Of a stretch of DNA of 64,000 nt, positions 8,913 through 18,068 are shown in pieces (position 1 is the stretch's first letter; each line of letters begins with the position of its first letter). Made by a program: the position numbers and the translations under genes. The stretch is from CBDFNC01 sp965249895 (GTDB lineage Bacteria > Pseudomonadota > Gammaproteobacteria > Enterobacterales > CBDFNC01): the NCBI GenBank assembly GCA_965249895.1, contig CBDFNC010000001.1, positions 682,001 through 746,000 of the forward strand, in the 5' to 3' direction. The notes under the pieces were generated by a model. That model was not told the DNA's origin and ran no database searches. It saw nothing but the letters and a program-made list of their open reading frames with translations.

Positions 8913-9508
8913 TGAAAACCCGGGTTAACTTATATACAGCTGAATTCAAACCAAAAAAAGAGCTGCTTTCATTCAATCAAATGGCGGTTGTTTGGTGTTT
9001 TGCGATGTTGGTTTTATTGTCTTTGTATTTTTATACCAGCGATCAACTGCAGTCGTCGCGGCAAACACTGGTTACGCTGCAACTGGAAGAAGGTGAAAAA
9101 CGCACTGAACTCCAAAAGCTGGAGGCGAAGCTGATGGCCCACCAGGCTTCCGCTATGCTTAACCGGGAATTGGCAGCGCGTAAACTTGAGCTGGAAGTAA
9201 AACGGCGGCTACTGAATTCACTGGGAGAGAAACAGCTACTGAAAAGTCAGGGTTTTGCAGTATTAATGGCCGACCTTGCCAAGGTTAATGATAAGGAAGT
9301 GTGGTTAACCCAAGTGTTGGTAACTGAAGGAAACATTAATTTAAGTGGTATTACGACGTCCAGCGATGCGGTGCCCAGGTGGGTGAACGGTTTTAAACGG
9401 GTCGCAAGCCTGGCGGGACAAGGGTTTTATCAGTTTAGTGTGGCCAGAGACGAAAATGACCAGTTAGCCTTCGAGTTAACCAGTGACATCCAGGATGGTG
9501 AGCAATGA
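8912..9508 (+). CDS. MSHA PilN-like assembly protein (MshI2)
   Basis: A 198-residue bitopic membrane protein: short basic cytoplasmic N-terminus, one helix (about residues 24-44, VVWCFAMLVLLSLYFY), then a coiled coil (about 48-105) and a small globular periplasmic domain with VWLTQVLVTEGNINLSG, typical of PilN. It would pair with the MshI and MshJ products to link the motor to the secretin. Overlaps mshI by 1 nt and mshJ by 4 nt. Confidence 0.82.
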   Translation: MKTRVNLYTAEFKPKKELLSFNQMAVVWCFAMLVLLSLYFYTSDQLQSSRQTLVTLQLEEGEKRTELQKLEAKLMAHQASAMLNRELAARKLELEVKRRLLNSLGEKQLLKSQGFAVLMADLAKVNDKEVWLTQVLVTEGNINLSGITTSSDAVPRWVNGFKRVASLAGQGFYQFSVARDENDQLAFELTSDIQDGEQ

Positions 9509-10155
9509 ATGCCTGGCTTAAGTTGACCGCCAAGGTGAACGCTTTAAGCCTGCGTGAGCGGATACTGGTATTTGTCACCGGTTTGTTAATCGTATTTATG
9601 CCCATCTATAGCTTTGCTCTGGAGCCGATGCAAATTAGCATTAAAAATAATCAAGACAACATTAGCAAACTAGAAATTGACCTGGTGCGAGTTAAGGGCG
9701 AAGTTGAGGTGGCGCATATTCGGTTACAACGGGATCCCAATAAAGCCCTGCAAAAAGAGCTCGCTATTTTGATGCAGGCAATGGCTGATGCGGATAAGCA
9801 GCTCAAAGATCAAACGGTAGACTTGATCCCTGCGGATAGGATGGCCAGCGTGCTGGAGCGTATGCTGACGCGTAGTGAACAGCTTACCTTGGTTAAACTG
9901 GAGTCAATCGCACCGAAACCTTTGCTGGAAGTGTCCAATAAATTGGGCGATGAAATCAATTTGTACCAACACGGCTTAAAGTTGGTATTTGAAGGGAGTT
10001 ACTTTCCTATTCAAAAATATCTAACCTCACTGGAAAACCTGGAGGAGAAGTTTTATTGGCGGCTCCTGGACTACCGGGTTACCGAATACCCTAAGGCCAG
10101 TGTGGAGTTGGAAATCTACACCCTAAGCACCAATAAGGATTTCTTACGTGGTTAA
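9505..10155 (+). CDS. mshJ: MSHA biogenesis protein MshJ (PilO-like)
   Basis: A 216-residue PilO-class inner-membrane protein. One transmembrane helix (about 22-41, ILVFVTGLLIVFMPIYSFAL) is followed by a coiled coil (about 45-105) and a ferredoxin-like periplasmic domain containing GSYFPIQKYLTSLENL, typical of PilO. It overlaps both neighbours (4 nt with the PilN-like gene, 8 nt with mshK). Confidence 0.88.
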   Translation: MNAWLKLTAKVNALSLRERILVFVTGLLIVFMPIYSFALEPMQISIKNNQDNISKLEIDLVRVKGEVEVAHIRLQRDPNKALQKELAILMQAMADADKQLKDQTVDLIPADRMASVLERMLTRSEQLTLVKLESIAPKPLLEVSNKLGDEINLYQHGLKLVFEGSYFPIQKYLTSLENLEEKFYWRLLDYRVTEYPKASVELEIYTLSTNKDFLRG

Positions 10156-10474
10156 TCTTATTGTCGGTTTTATCGCTATTTTATTTCCAGCAGCAGGGCT
10201 GGCTGCGGAGCCGAGTCAAATGACGGATCCAACGGCGCCAGCGCATTTCGCGGGTCAAAGAAAGGGGCCCACAGAGTCCACGTCTTTACCCGTATTAAAT
10301 AGCATCGTCATTAGGGGTACGAGCCGTTCGGCTATAATAAACAACACTCTATACCAGCAAGGAGATACAGTCTTAGGTTATAAGTTGGTTAGGATAACAC
10401 CGGATTTGGTTACACTTAAGGGCCAGGGAAGGCAAATTCAGCTGTCCATGTATAACACCAAAATACTAAAATAA
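10148..10474 (+). CDS. mshK: MSHA biogenesis protein MshK (PilP-like)
   Basis: A small periplasmic protein of 108 residues. A signal peptide (about 1-19, cleaved after GLAA) precedes a Pro/Thr stretch beginning MTDPTAPAHF and a short beta domain (LNSIVIRGTSRSAIINN...GDTVLGYKLVRITPDLVTL), the HR-domain fold of PilP/GspC that contacts the secretin. The start is GTG, overlapping mshJ. The following 100 bp hold no gene. Confidence 0.85.
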   Translation: MVNLIVGFIAILFPAAGLAAEPSQMTDPTAPAHFAGQRKGPTESTSLPVLNSIVIRGTSRSAIINNTLYQQGDTVLGYKLVRITPDLVTLKGQGRQIQLSMYNTKILK

Positions 10475-10577
10475 AACCTGACTTGAAAACGCTTTTTGAG
10501 CAAGGGGGGTAAGTTCAGCCCTCCCTGTTCAAACTATTAAAAAACGAATGCGAAGACCCTTTAGGGAAACGATAGGA

Positions 10578-12245
10578 ATGATAAAAGCTGTTGTGTTTTT
10601 ATTACTCTCTGTAACATTACTGGGCTGTAAAAATACCCAGAAGCCGGATGCTGCGGAGCAAAAAGCCCAGTTGCAAGAGTCCTTGGGTCAAAACCAGGTC
10701 GCCGTGAAGGAGGAGCCTCTGGTGGTGCCCGATGCAGTGCAAAATGAGCTGATGCCTGATATCACTCAGCGAGGAGCTGCGGCGCTGAAAGATGAAAAGC
10801 GTTTTCAAATATCCGCGAAAGATGTCGAGGCGGCGGAGTTTTTTGGCTCTCTGGTGCAAGACACTCCTTACAGCATGGCTATCCATCCAGGTGTATCCGG
10901 GTTGATTAGTCTTCGGCTTAAGCATGTGTCACTGGATGAAGTGCTCGATGTGGTGAGTGATATTTATGGTTATGATATCAAGCGTAAGGGGCGTATCTTC
11001 CATATTTACCCGGCGGGAATGAGAGTGGAAACATTCCCGTTAAACTACCTGTTGATGAAGCGATTAGGCGAGTCCAGAACCACAGTCGCTACCGGCCACT
11101 TGTCTGAAAGAAATAACAACCAGAGTAATAATTCCTCCAGTAGCTCAAACAATTCAAGTAGTAGCAATTCAAGCGATAGCAGTGGCCGGAGTAGTACCTC
11201 GTTGACAGGCACACGAATTACTACACGTACCGATACCAACTATTGGGCTAGCCTGGAGCAAACCCTAGTTCAATTGATCGGTGGCGGGGAAGGCCGCCGG
11301 GTTGTAGTCAGCCCTATGGCAGGTTTAGTGACGATTCGAGCCTATCCCGAAGAGATCAGGGTGATCGAGGAGTACCTGGAACGCTCGGAAGAGCACCTGC
11401 AACGTCAGGTGATACTGGAAACCCAAATTATTGAAGTGGTGCTTAATGAAGGGTACCAGCAAGGGATAAAGTGGCAGGATGCAGGCGATAAGTTCGGCGA
11501 TACAAATGTGTTGTTTAATAGCGGCCATAGAATTGCTGAGGATGTGGTCAGGACGGCTATAGGTGGCGGCGGTGCGCTGACTATCTCCAACGGTAAGTTT
11601 GAAGCGGTTATTTCTTTGCTAGAAACCCAGGGGGATGTAAACGTACTCTCGAAACCCAAGGTGACGGTGATTAATAACCAAAAAGCAGTGATAAAAGTCG
11701 GCCAGGACGAGTACTTTGTTACCGATTTCTCCACAACTACAGTCACGGGGACATCCACCGCCACCACGCCGAATGTGGAACTGACGCCATTTTTCTCCGG
11801 TATTTCCCTTGACGTTACCCCGCAAATTGACGAAAACGGTGGCGTGTTGCTGCATATCCATCCTTCCATCATAGATATTGAAGAGCAAACCAAGAGCATA
11901 GTTTTTGCCGGCACGGATTCTGACGGCAATAGCCAGGAAGAGAGGCTTGAGCTACCACTGGCGAAGAGTGATATTCGTGAATCCGACACTGTGGTAAAAG
12001 CGCAATCCAATGATGTCATTGTGATCGGTGGTTTGATGAAAACCCTGACCAAGGATTTAGTCTCCAAGACTCCCTTAGTGGGTGATATTCCTTACCTTGG
12101 AGAGCTGTTCACCAATAGAAGCAAACAAACCTTTAAGACTGAGCTGGTTATTCTGCTTAAACCTACGGTGGTGGAAAAAGGAACCTGGAGCAAAGAGCTG
12201 GAACGCTCATCGGAGCTATTGGAAAAATGGTATCCGTCGAATTAA
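10578..12245 (+). CDS. mshL: MSHA secretin lipoprotein MshL
   Basis: The outer-membrane secretin channel through which the pilus emerges. The protein starts MIKAVVFLLLSVTLLGC, a lipoprotein signal with lipobox LLGC, so I prefer ATG 10578 (555 residues) to ATG 10548, which would add 10 residues and has no ribosome-binding site. N-domains follow (residues ~75-160 and ~230-290), then the conserved secretin core ending in SNDVIVIGGLMKT...KTPLVGDIPYLGELFTN and ELVILLKPTVV. Between the N-domains lies an unusually long Asn/Ser homopolymer-like linker, about residues 177-207, with no predicted fold. Confidence 0.93.
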   Translation: MIKAVVFLLLSVTLLGCKNTQKPDAAEQKAQLQESLGQNQVAVKEEPLVVPDAVQNELMPDITQRGAAALKDEKRFQISAKDVEAAEFFGSLVQDTPYSMAIHPGVSGLISLRLKHVSLDEVLDVVSDIYGYDIKRKGRIFHIYPAGMRVETFPLNYLLMKRLGESRTTVATGHLSERNNNQSNNSSSSSNNSSSSNSSDSSGRSSTSLTGTRITTRTDTNYWASLEQTLVQLIGGGEGRRVVVSPMAGLVTIRAYPEEIRVIEEYLERSEEHLQRQVILETQIIEVVLNEGYQQGIKWQDAGDKFGDTNVLFNSGHRIAEDVVRTAIGGGGALTISNGKFEAVISLLETQGDVNVLSKPKVTVINNQKAVIKVGQDEYFVTDFSTTTVTGTSTATTPNVELTPFFSGISLDVTPQIDENGGVLLHIHPSIIDIEEQTKSIVFAGTDSDGNSQEERLELPLAKSDIRESDTVVKAQSNDVIVIGGLMKTLTKDLVSKTPLVGDIPYLGELFTNRSKQTFKTELVILLKPTVVEKGTWSKELERSSELLEKWYPSN

Positions 12246-12257
12246 GGGTGTGGACAT

Positions 12258-12440
12258 ATGTATTTAGAGCATTATGGGTTTGATGAGCTTCCTTTTACGC
12301 TGACGCCTAATACCAGCTACTTTTTTGCCTTGGAGCCCCATAAAGAAACCCTGCAGGTGGCGTTGGGCATTGCATCGTCTGCAACAGGGGGCAAGTTTCC
12401 GGCGAAGTCAGGGCGTTTAAGGAAGGTCGTATGTATTTAG
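12258..12440 (+). pseudogene. Truncated mshM copy 1 (60-codon mini-ORF)
   Basis: Encodes the first 36 residues of MshM (MYLEHYGFDELPFTLTPN...) and then a 24-residue tail (GIASSATGGKFPAKSG...VVCI). It lacks the Walker A motif, so it cannot be an ATPase. Its TAG stop lies inside the next copy's ATGTATTTAG, an overlap of 10 nt. AAGGG precedes the start. Confidence 0.85.
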
Positions 12441-12613
12441 AGCATTATGGGTTTGATGAGCTTCCTTTTACGCTGACGCCTAATACCAGCTACTTTTTTG
12501 CCTTGGAGCGTCATAAAGAAGCCCTGCAGGTGGCGTTGGGCATTGCATCGTCTGCAACAGGGGGCAAATTTCCGGCGAAGTCAGGGAGCTTAGGGAGGGT
12601 CGTATGTATTTAG
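12431..12613 (+). pseudogene. Truncated mshM copy 2 (60-codon mini-ORF)
   Basis: Second copy, same length and structure as the first; P27R, T31A and tail changes R-to-S, R-to-G, K-to-R relative to copy 1. The reading frame is intact and overlaps both neighbours by 10 nt. AAGGAAGG lies 4 nt before the ATG. Confidence 0.85.
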
Positions 12614-12786
12614 AGCATTATGGGTTTGATGAGCTTCCTTTTACGCTGACGCCTAATACCAGCTACTTTTTTGCCTTGGAGCGTCATAAAGAAGCCCTGC
12701 CGGTGGCGTTGGGCATTGCATCGTCTGCAACAGGGGGAAAATTTCCGGCGAAGTCAGGGAGCTTAGGGAGGGTCGTATGTATTTAG
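12604..12786 (+). pseudogene. Truncated mshM copy 3 (60-codon mini-ORF)
   Basis: Third copy, nearly identical to copy 2 except Q33P. Its stop codon overlaps the first codons of the true mshM by 10 nt, so ribosomes ending here finish just past the mshM start, which has GGAGGG 4 nt upstream. Confidence 0.85.
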
Positions 12787-13685
12787 AGCATTATGGGTTT
12801 GATGAGCTTCCTTTTACGCTGACGCCTAATACCAGCTACTTTTTTGCCTTGGAGCCTCATAAAGAAGCCCTGCAGGTGGCGTTAACTGCGCTACAGCAGG
12901 GTGAGGGGATCATTAAGATATCCGGGGAAGTTGGCACTGGAAAAACACTGTTATGCCGTAAGATCATGGCTGAAATAGCAGAGCAGGGTACAGTGCTGTT
13001 TTTTCCTAACCCCTACTTAAGTCCGGCTGAACTACGCTTTGAACTGGCGCAGAAGCTTGGTGTGGAAAATGCCAAGGTGGAAGATCAACTGGCCCTGTCG
13101 CAGGATATTCATACCCGGCTGCTGGAACTAAATGCGAGCGGCGATAAAGCTATTCTATTAATCGATGAGGCGCAGGCTCTACCGAATGAGACGCTGGAAG
13201 CGATACGCTTGTTTGGTAATCTGGAAACGGAAACCACTAAGTTGCTGCAAATTGTCCTGCTGGCTCAACCTGAGCTGGATATCCGGCTCAGTGAGCCCAA
13301 ATTACGCCAACTCAGACAGAGGATCACCTTTTCCTACAGCCTTAGGCCGTTAAAGCGTAACGAAGTTGCCGCGTATATTGATCACCGTCTGGAAGTGAGT
13401 GGTTACAAAGGGGCGCCTATATTCAGTACGGGAGCGATCACCACCTTATGGCGGGCCAGTCGAGGAGTGCCCAGGTTGATTAACGTCCTCTGTCATAAAG
13501 CATTAATGCTGAGTTATGGCAAAGGACTTAAGCTGATCACCAATCCACAAGTCCGTACTGCGATTTCCGATACAGAAGATGTGGCTAAATTTCGCCTGAT
13601 CCCGGTATGGGTTTGGTTTGTACTCTTGCTGGTGATTGCTGAGCTCGGGGTTATTGCCGTCTGGCTGGGGGAGCGCTTATTATGA
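12777..13685 (+). CDS. mshM: MSHA biogenesis ATPase MshM (ExeA-like)
   Basis: A 302-residue AAA+ ATPase of the ExeA/GspA class, which helps insert or assemble secretins across the cell wall. Walker A is GEVGTGKT (residues 50-57); Walker B is AILLIDEAQAL (about 126-136); sensor region LLQIVLLAQPEL follows. A C-terminal membrane helix (about 278-298, VWVWFVLLLVIAELGVIAVW) anchors it to the inner membrane. The start is fixed by the family N-terminus MYLEHYGF and by GGAGGG four bases upstream, donated by the preceding repeat. It overlaps mshN by 4 nt. The three partial copies of its 5' end are described separately. Confidence 0.93.
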   Translation: MYLEHYGFDELPFTLTPNTSYFFALEPHKEALQVALTALQQGEGIIKISGEVGTGKTLLCRKIMAEIAEQGTVLFFPNPYLSPAELRFELAQKLGVENAKVEDQLALSQDIHTRLLELNASGDKAILLIDEAQALPNETLEAIRLFGNLETETTKLLQIVLLAQPELDIRLSEPKLRQLRQRITFSYSLRPLKRNEVAAYIDHRLEVSGYKGAPIFSTGAITTLWRASRGVPRLINVLCHKALMLSYGKGLKLITNPQVRTAISDTEDVAKFRLIPVWVWFVLLLVIAELGVIAVWLGERLL

Positions 13686-15025
13686 GTGTGATCAGTCAGA
13701 TGAAAAAAGACCTTAACCAAAGGTCACACGCGAGTCAGCCGGTACTAACTGAAACTCAGTCCGAGTCTGACCAGAATCGACGATGGTTGCTGCTTCCTCT
13801 GGTATTAACCTTTATCTCTAGTTTGATCCTTTATAACTGGTTCGTTTCATTGTCAGAAATCGAATCAGTTCAGGCGCAGGCTATAAACGAAGAAAATAGC
13901 CAGGATAAGACTCAGGGCGTAGTCGAAGAACACGCGACTTCAGCAATAAACACCGCATTGCCACAGGTAGAGATAAAACCTGCCGATGCAAGTGTTTCTG
14001 TGGCGGAAAAGCCAGCACTTGAAGCTGGTAGTGCCCTTGTTAAACCGGACCTTCCAACTGTAGAAAGTCAGCACGAGTCAATTGAATTGAGCTCCGCTCA
14101 AGCTGTTTCGCAAGCCACAACTCAACCTGTTGCTAAAAATGTAATGGTTATCCAAGTTGGGGCGGGTAAAGATGCCCAAATAAAAGTGCTGGGTTCGAGT
14201 GTTAAAATTATTGAATTTAACACTCCAACTGAAACTGAGAGACAATCGTATAGCAGTGATCGCAGTCAATCAACTGGGAAAACCCCGATCCCAGGGCAAA
14301 CTGTGCGAAATGGGGCGGCTATTACAGTTATAGAGAAAAGAGAAACGAAGTTAGAGGCACAAAAACAAAGTGTAGTACCTGCTGATCTGATACCTCAGGA
14401 TGAGCGGCCTGTTACAAGTAAAGGGAAACTGGAGATTGAAGCCGTACAGCTGTCGCCATTGCAGCTATCTGAGCTTTATCTTAAACAGGCAAGAGCCGCC
14501 AAAATTAAAGGGAAAACGGATCAGGCCATAGTCAAGTTTAACAAGTCGCTATCATTTCAACCGGGCCGGGTGGAAGTTCGAAAAGAGTTGGCTGCCATAT
14601 TATATGGTCGAGGTGAAACCAAGCGAGCCGTTACGCTTTTGGATCAGGGGCTTGAACTAGCACCCGAAGTGGCAGACTTTCGACTGATGTTGGCTCGTAT
14701 TGCCATCAAGTCCGGTAATACCAGCCAGGCTTTTTATTATCTGGATGCCATGAGACCAGAAGTGGTTAGTAATATGGACTATTATGCGACGCTTGCCGCC
14801 TTAGCTCAGCAACAGGGTGAAAATAGCAAAGCCTTGCTCTTGTATCAGCAACTGATCGACCAGCAAATTAATCAGGCTAAGTGGTGGATGGGGCTGGGAA
14901 TTGCTCAGGAAAAATCGGGTCAAAAGCAACAAGCACTAAATGCCTACCGGCAGGCCGAATTGCTAGGAGGCTTGAGGCAGTCATCGGTGGATTATTTAAG
15001 ACAGCGAATTGAAAAGTTGAAGTAG
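13682..15025 (+). CDS. mshN: MSHA biogenesis protein MshN (TPR)
   Basis: A 447-residue bitopic protein: basic cytoplasmic N-terminus, membrane helix at about 35-58 (WLLLPLVLTFISSLILYNWF), a long acidic/Ser/Thr-rich low-complexity stretch (about 60-255), then tetratricopeptide repeats (about 260-447; e.g. AKIKGKTDQAIVKFNKSLSF, RGETKRAVTLLDQGLELAP, KSGQKQQALNAYRQAELL). The role is thought to be scaffolding of the pilus machine, as judged from the msh order. It starts 4 nt inside mshM. Confidence 0.88.
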   Translation: MSVISQMKKDLNQRSHASQPVLTETQSESDQNRRWLLLPLVLTFISSLILYNWFVSLSEIESVQAQAINEENSQDKTQGVVEEHATSAINTALPQVEIKPADASVSVAEKPALEAGSALVKPDLPTVESQHESIELSSAQAVSQATTQPVAKNVMVIQVGAGKDAQIKVLGSSVKIIEFNTPTETERQSYSSDRSQSTGKTPIPGQTVRNGAAITVIEKRETKLEAQKQSVVPADLIPQDERPVTSKGKLEIEAVQLSPLQLSELYLKQARAAKIKGKTDQAIVKFNKSLSFQPGRVEVRKELAAILYGRGETKRAVTLLDQGLELAPEVADFRLMLARIAIKSGNTSQAFYYLDAMRPEVVSNMDYYATLAALAQQQGENSKALLLYQQLIDQQINQAKWWMGLGIAQEKSGQKQQALNAYRQAELLGGLRQSSVDYLRQRIEKLK

Positions 15026-15105
15026 AGCTGGTCGCTCACAGTTGTTATGCCGGTGAAACTTGATTGAACAATCCGGTTTTTGTATTTAACAGATAGAGGT
15101 TAGGG

Positions 15106-16848
15106 ATGGCGCAACCCAAGTTAAAAAAGCGGTTAGGGGATCTACTGGTAGATGAGCAGATTGTTTCCCAAGAGCAGCTTCAGTTGGCTCTGAAAGAGCA
15201 GAAGAGTTCTGGCCGTAAACTGGGCGCAATGTTAATAGACTTGGGGTTCCTGTCCGAAGTCAAACTACTGGAATTTCTGTCCAGGCAGCTTAATCTTCCC
15301 TTTATCGATATTAACCAGCTACAGCTGGACTCGCCTACAGTCCAGATATTACCGGAAGTACATGCCAGGCGTCTCAGAGCCCTGGTGGTTCATGATGATG
15401 GCCAGAGTGCGACAGTGGCCATGTCCGACCCAGCAGACCTCCAGGCAATCGATTCTATTACCGGGTTTATATCCCACCGGGAAATTAAACTGGCTGTGGC
15501 CAGGGAGAGTCAACTACTCGAAGCGTTTGACCGTTTATATCGTCGGACCAAAGAGATTGAAGCCTTTGCTGGTAAATTGCAGGAAGAGCATGGTGTCGGC
15601 CCGGAACTGGATCTAGGTTTAGGTGGCCTGGAGGAAACGGGCTCGGAAGCCACAGTGGTAAAACTGCTGCAATCCTTGTTTGAAGACGCGGTGCAGGTGG
15701 GAGCTTCTGATATTCATATTGAGCCGGATGAGAAGATTCTGCGTATTCGCCAGCGTGTTGATGGGGTCCTTCAAGAAAGTATCTTAAACGAAGCCAGCAT
15801 AGCCAGCGCCCTGGTGCTCAGGCTGAAGCTTATGTCTGGGCTGGATATTTCCGAGAAAAGGCTTCCCCAGGATGGCCGGTTTAACATGAAGATCCGTGGC
15901 CGAAGCATCGATGTGCGGGTATCCACCATGCCGGTTCAGTATGGCGAATCAGTGGTGATGCGTTTGCTGGATCAGTCGGCGGGTGTCCTCTCTATGGAGC
16001 AAACTGGTTTACCAGCCGATTTACTGGTGCGATTTCGCCGCCAGTTAAAGCGATCCCATGGCATGATCCTGGTCACTGGCCCGACGGGTAGCGGTAAAAC
16101 CACCACCCTTTATGGTGCAATTTCGGAGCTGAATGAGCCGGGAAAAAAGATAATTACAGTCGAAGACCCGGTGGAATACCGTCTTCCCCGTATTAACCAG
16201 GTACAAATTAATCCGAAAATTGGTCTGGATTTTTCCAGTGTATTGAGAACAACATTGCGCCAGGATCCAGATATTCTGCTGGTGGGGGAAATGCGGGATC
16301 ACGAAACGGTGGAGATCGGCCTAAGAGGTGCATTAACGGGTCACCTAGTTTTGACTACATTACACACCAATGACGCCATTACCAGCGCGCTTAGATTAAT
16401 GGATATGGGGGCGCCGGGTTATCTGGTTGCTAGCTCCTTACGGGCGGTCATCGCACAACGGCTGATCCGTAAGCTTTGTGACAACTGTAAAACGCCGGCT
16501 CAACCAGAATTAAGTGAGAAAATATGGCTGGAAAACTTATCTGCTGAATCTTTAAGCTCGTTCAGTTTTTATAAAGGTAATGGCTGTCAGAATTGTAACT
16601 ACACAGGTTACAAAGGGCGAATAGGTGTCTTTGAAATGCTGGAGCTAAATGAGGCAATGATGGAAGCATTACGAAAAGATGATCCCGAGGCATTTTCTAA
16701 AGCGGCCAAACGAAGCCCACATTTCCGTCCGCTGGCCTTAGCCGCCCTGGATTACGCCAAACAAGGGGTAACCGCGCTGGAGGAAGTGTTAAAGCTGGTT
16801 GAGCAGGTAGATTTATGGGAAGAAGAGAGCCAGGTTGATGGTAGCTAA
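15106..16848 (+). CDS. mshE: MSHA extension ATPase MshE
   Basis: A 580-residue GspE/PilB-type hexameric motor that powers pilus extension. The N-terminal MshEN domain carries two tandem 24-residue c-di-GMP-binding motifs: the first begins RLGDLLVDEQIV (residue 9), the second KLGAMLIDLGFL (residue 38), each ending LxxQ. In the first motif the usual Gly near its middle is Glu/Gln (DEQ). The ATPase core has Walker A GPTGSGKTT (325-333), Asp box DPDILLVGEMRD and the His box GHLVLTTLHTNDA. A four-Cys zinc element (CDNC...CQNC) sits near residues 465-505. V. cholerae MshE is activated by c-di-GMP, so the same is expected here. Confidence 0.96.
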   Translation: MAQPKLKKRLGDLLVDEQIVSQEQLQLALKEQKSSGRKLGAMLIDLGFLSEVKLLEFLSRQLNLPFIDINQLQLDSPTVQILPEVHARRLRALVVHDDGQSATVAMSDPADLQAIDSITGFISHREIKLAVARESQLLEAFDRLYRRTKEIEAFAGKLQEEHGVGPELDLGLGGLEETGSEATVVKLLQSLFEDAVQVGASDIHIEPDEKILRIRQRVDGVLQESILNEASIASALVLRLKLMSGLDISEKRLPQDGRFNMKIRGRSIDVRVSTMPVQYGESVVMRLLDQSAGVLSMEQTGLPADLLVRFRRQLKRSHGMILVTGPTGSGKTTTLYGAISELNEPGKKIITVEDPVEYRLPRINQVQINPKIGLDFSSVLRTTLRQDPDILLVGEMRDHETVEIGLRGALTGHLVLTTLHTNDAITSALRLMDMGAPGYLVASSLRAVIAQRLIRKLCDNCKTPAQPELSEKIWLENLSAESLSSFSFYKGNGCQNCNYTGYKGRIGVFEMLELNEAMMEALRKDDPEAFSKAAKRSPHFRPLALAALDYAKQGVTALEEVLKLVEQVDLWEEESQVDGS

Positions 16849-16850
16849 AA

Positions 16851-18068
16851 ATGCCTGTATTTGATTATCAGGGAAGAGACGGGGAAGGGGCCTTGGTGAG
16901 CGGACAGCTGGAAGCCTCCGATGAAATGGCGGCCGCAGATCAGTTGATGCGCCGAGGGATTATTCCCGTTAATATCAGGCCGGGAAAAGCAAAGTCAGGC
17001 TCAACCTGGTTAGATTTTTTTACCCCCAGAATACCCCTTGATCAGATGGTGATATTTACCCGGCAAATGTTTTCACTTACCAAGGCGGGTGTACCTATTA
17101 TCCGGGCTATTACCGGACTTGCCGAGTCGACCCACAGTAAGCTGTTAAGTCAAACGCTACAAGACGTGGCGGATCAACTAAGAAATGGCCGGCCTTTATC
17201 TGTGTCTATGCAGTCACACCAGAAAGTCTTTAGTCCGTTGTTTATTTCGATAGTGGGGGTGGGGGAAAATACAGGTCGATTGGAGCAGTCCTTTTTACAG
17301 TTGGCGGAATACCTGGAGCTGGAGCAGGAAACCCAAAAGCGAGTAAAGGCTGCCATGCGTTACCCCGGTTTTGTATTGATCGCCCTGGGTGCGGCCATGG
17401 TGATACTGAATATATTCGTTATTCCTACGTTTGCCGGTATGTTTGCTAAATTTAGTGTGGAATTGCCTTGGTCTACCCGGGCAATCATTGGTACATCTAA
17501 CTTTTTTGTAAATTACTGGCCATTGTTACTGGTTTTACTAATAGGGGCCTATGTAGGAACCAAATACTGGCTCAGTACTAAATCCGGGCGTTATATCTGG
17601 GACAGGTACAAATTACGGATACCAATTATAGGCTATATTATTGAACGAGCGCTGCTGGCCAGGTATTCACGTAGCTTTGCAATGATGCTGCAGGCCGGTG
17701 TGCCGCTAAACGCCGCGTTAAGCTACGTTGCCAATGCCACAGATAACGCATATATGGCGGACCGAATATTGGGAATGCGCTTGGGGGTCGAACGAGGTGA
17801 GAGCTTGTTGCGAGCGTCGAATGAAAGTGAGCTATTTACTCCCTTGGTGTTACAGATGATCGCAGTGGGTGAAGAAACCGGTCAGGTGGATGAGCTGTTG
17901 CGTGAAGCCGCAGAATTTTACGAAAGAGAAGTAGATTACGATTTAAAAAGCCTGACCGCGAAAATAGAGCCAATCTTAATCGCTTTCGTGGCTGTTATGG
18001 TTTTGATCCTGGCTCTGGGGATATTTACACCCATGTGGGACATGATGCGGGTGTTCAAAGGTGGTTAG
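16851..18068 (+). CDS. mshG: MSHA inner-membrane platform protein MshG
   Basis: A 405-residue PilC/GspF-type platform protein that sits on the MshE motor. Two homologous cytoplasmic helical bundles (about 60-165 and 265-370) alternate with three membrane segments (about 168-192, 218-238, 372-395). Conserved features include FTRQMFSLTKAGVPI and the second-half FAMMLQAGVPLNAAL and GEETGQVDELL. The protein ends WDMMRVFKGG, the standard C-terminus. Only 2 nt separate it from mshE. Its last ~50 bases are the seed of the large 3' array at 18039-18701. Confidence 0.95.
   Translation: MPVFDYQGRDGEGALVSGQLEASDEMAAADQLMRRGIIPVNIRPGKAKSGSTWLDFFTPRIPLDQMVIFTRQMFSLTKAGVPIIRAITGLAESTHSKLLSQTLQDVADQLRNGRPLSVSMQSHQKVFSPLFISIVGVGENTGRLEQSFLQLAEYLELEQETQKRVKAAMRYPGFVLIALGAAMVILNIFVIPTFAGMFAKFSVELPWSTRAIIGTSNFFVNYWPLLLVLLIGAYVGTKYWLSTKSGRYIWDRYKLRIPIIGYIIERALLARYSRSFAMMLQAGVPLNAALSYVANATDNAYMADRILGMRLGVERGESLLRASNESELFTPLVLQMIAVGEETGQVDELLREAAEFYEREVDYDLKSLTAKIEPILIAFVAVMVLILALGIFTPMWDMMRVFKGG

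Larger units (their letters stand above)
12258..12776 (+). repeat. Three tandem 173-bp copies of the mshM 5' end
   Basis: Units at 12258-12430, 12431-12603 and 12604-12776 each repeat the first ~107 bp of mshM almost perfectly (start codon through LQVAL), then a 66-bp linker that ends in AAGGAAGGTCGT or AGGGAGGGTCGT, and then the true gene begins at 12777. Units differ by only a few bases. Unit 1 is closer to the real gene at codon 27 (Pro) while units 2-3 share Arg. The linker keeps weak similarity to the mshM Walker A region (TCCGGxGAAGT), so it may be a deleted, diverged continuation of the gene. Confidence 0.95.

Noticed and set aside
11405..12067. 220-residue minus-strand open frame inside mshL
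   Set aside because: Antisense shadow of a well-supported secretin gene.
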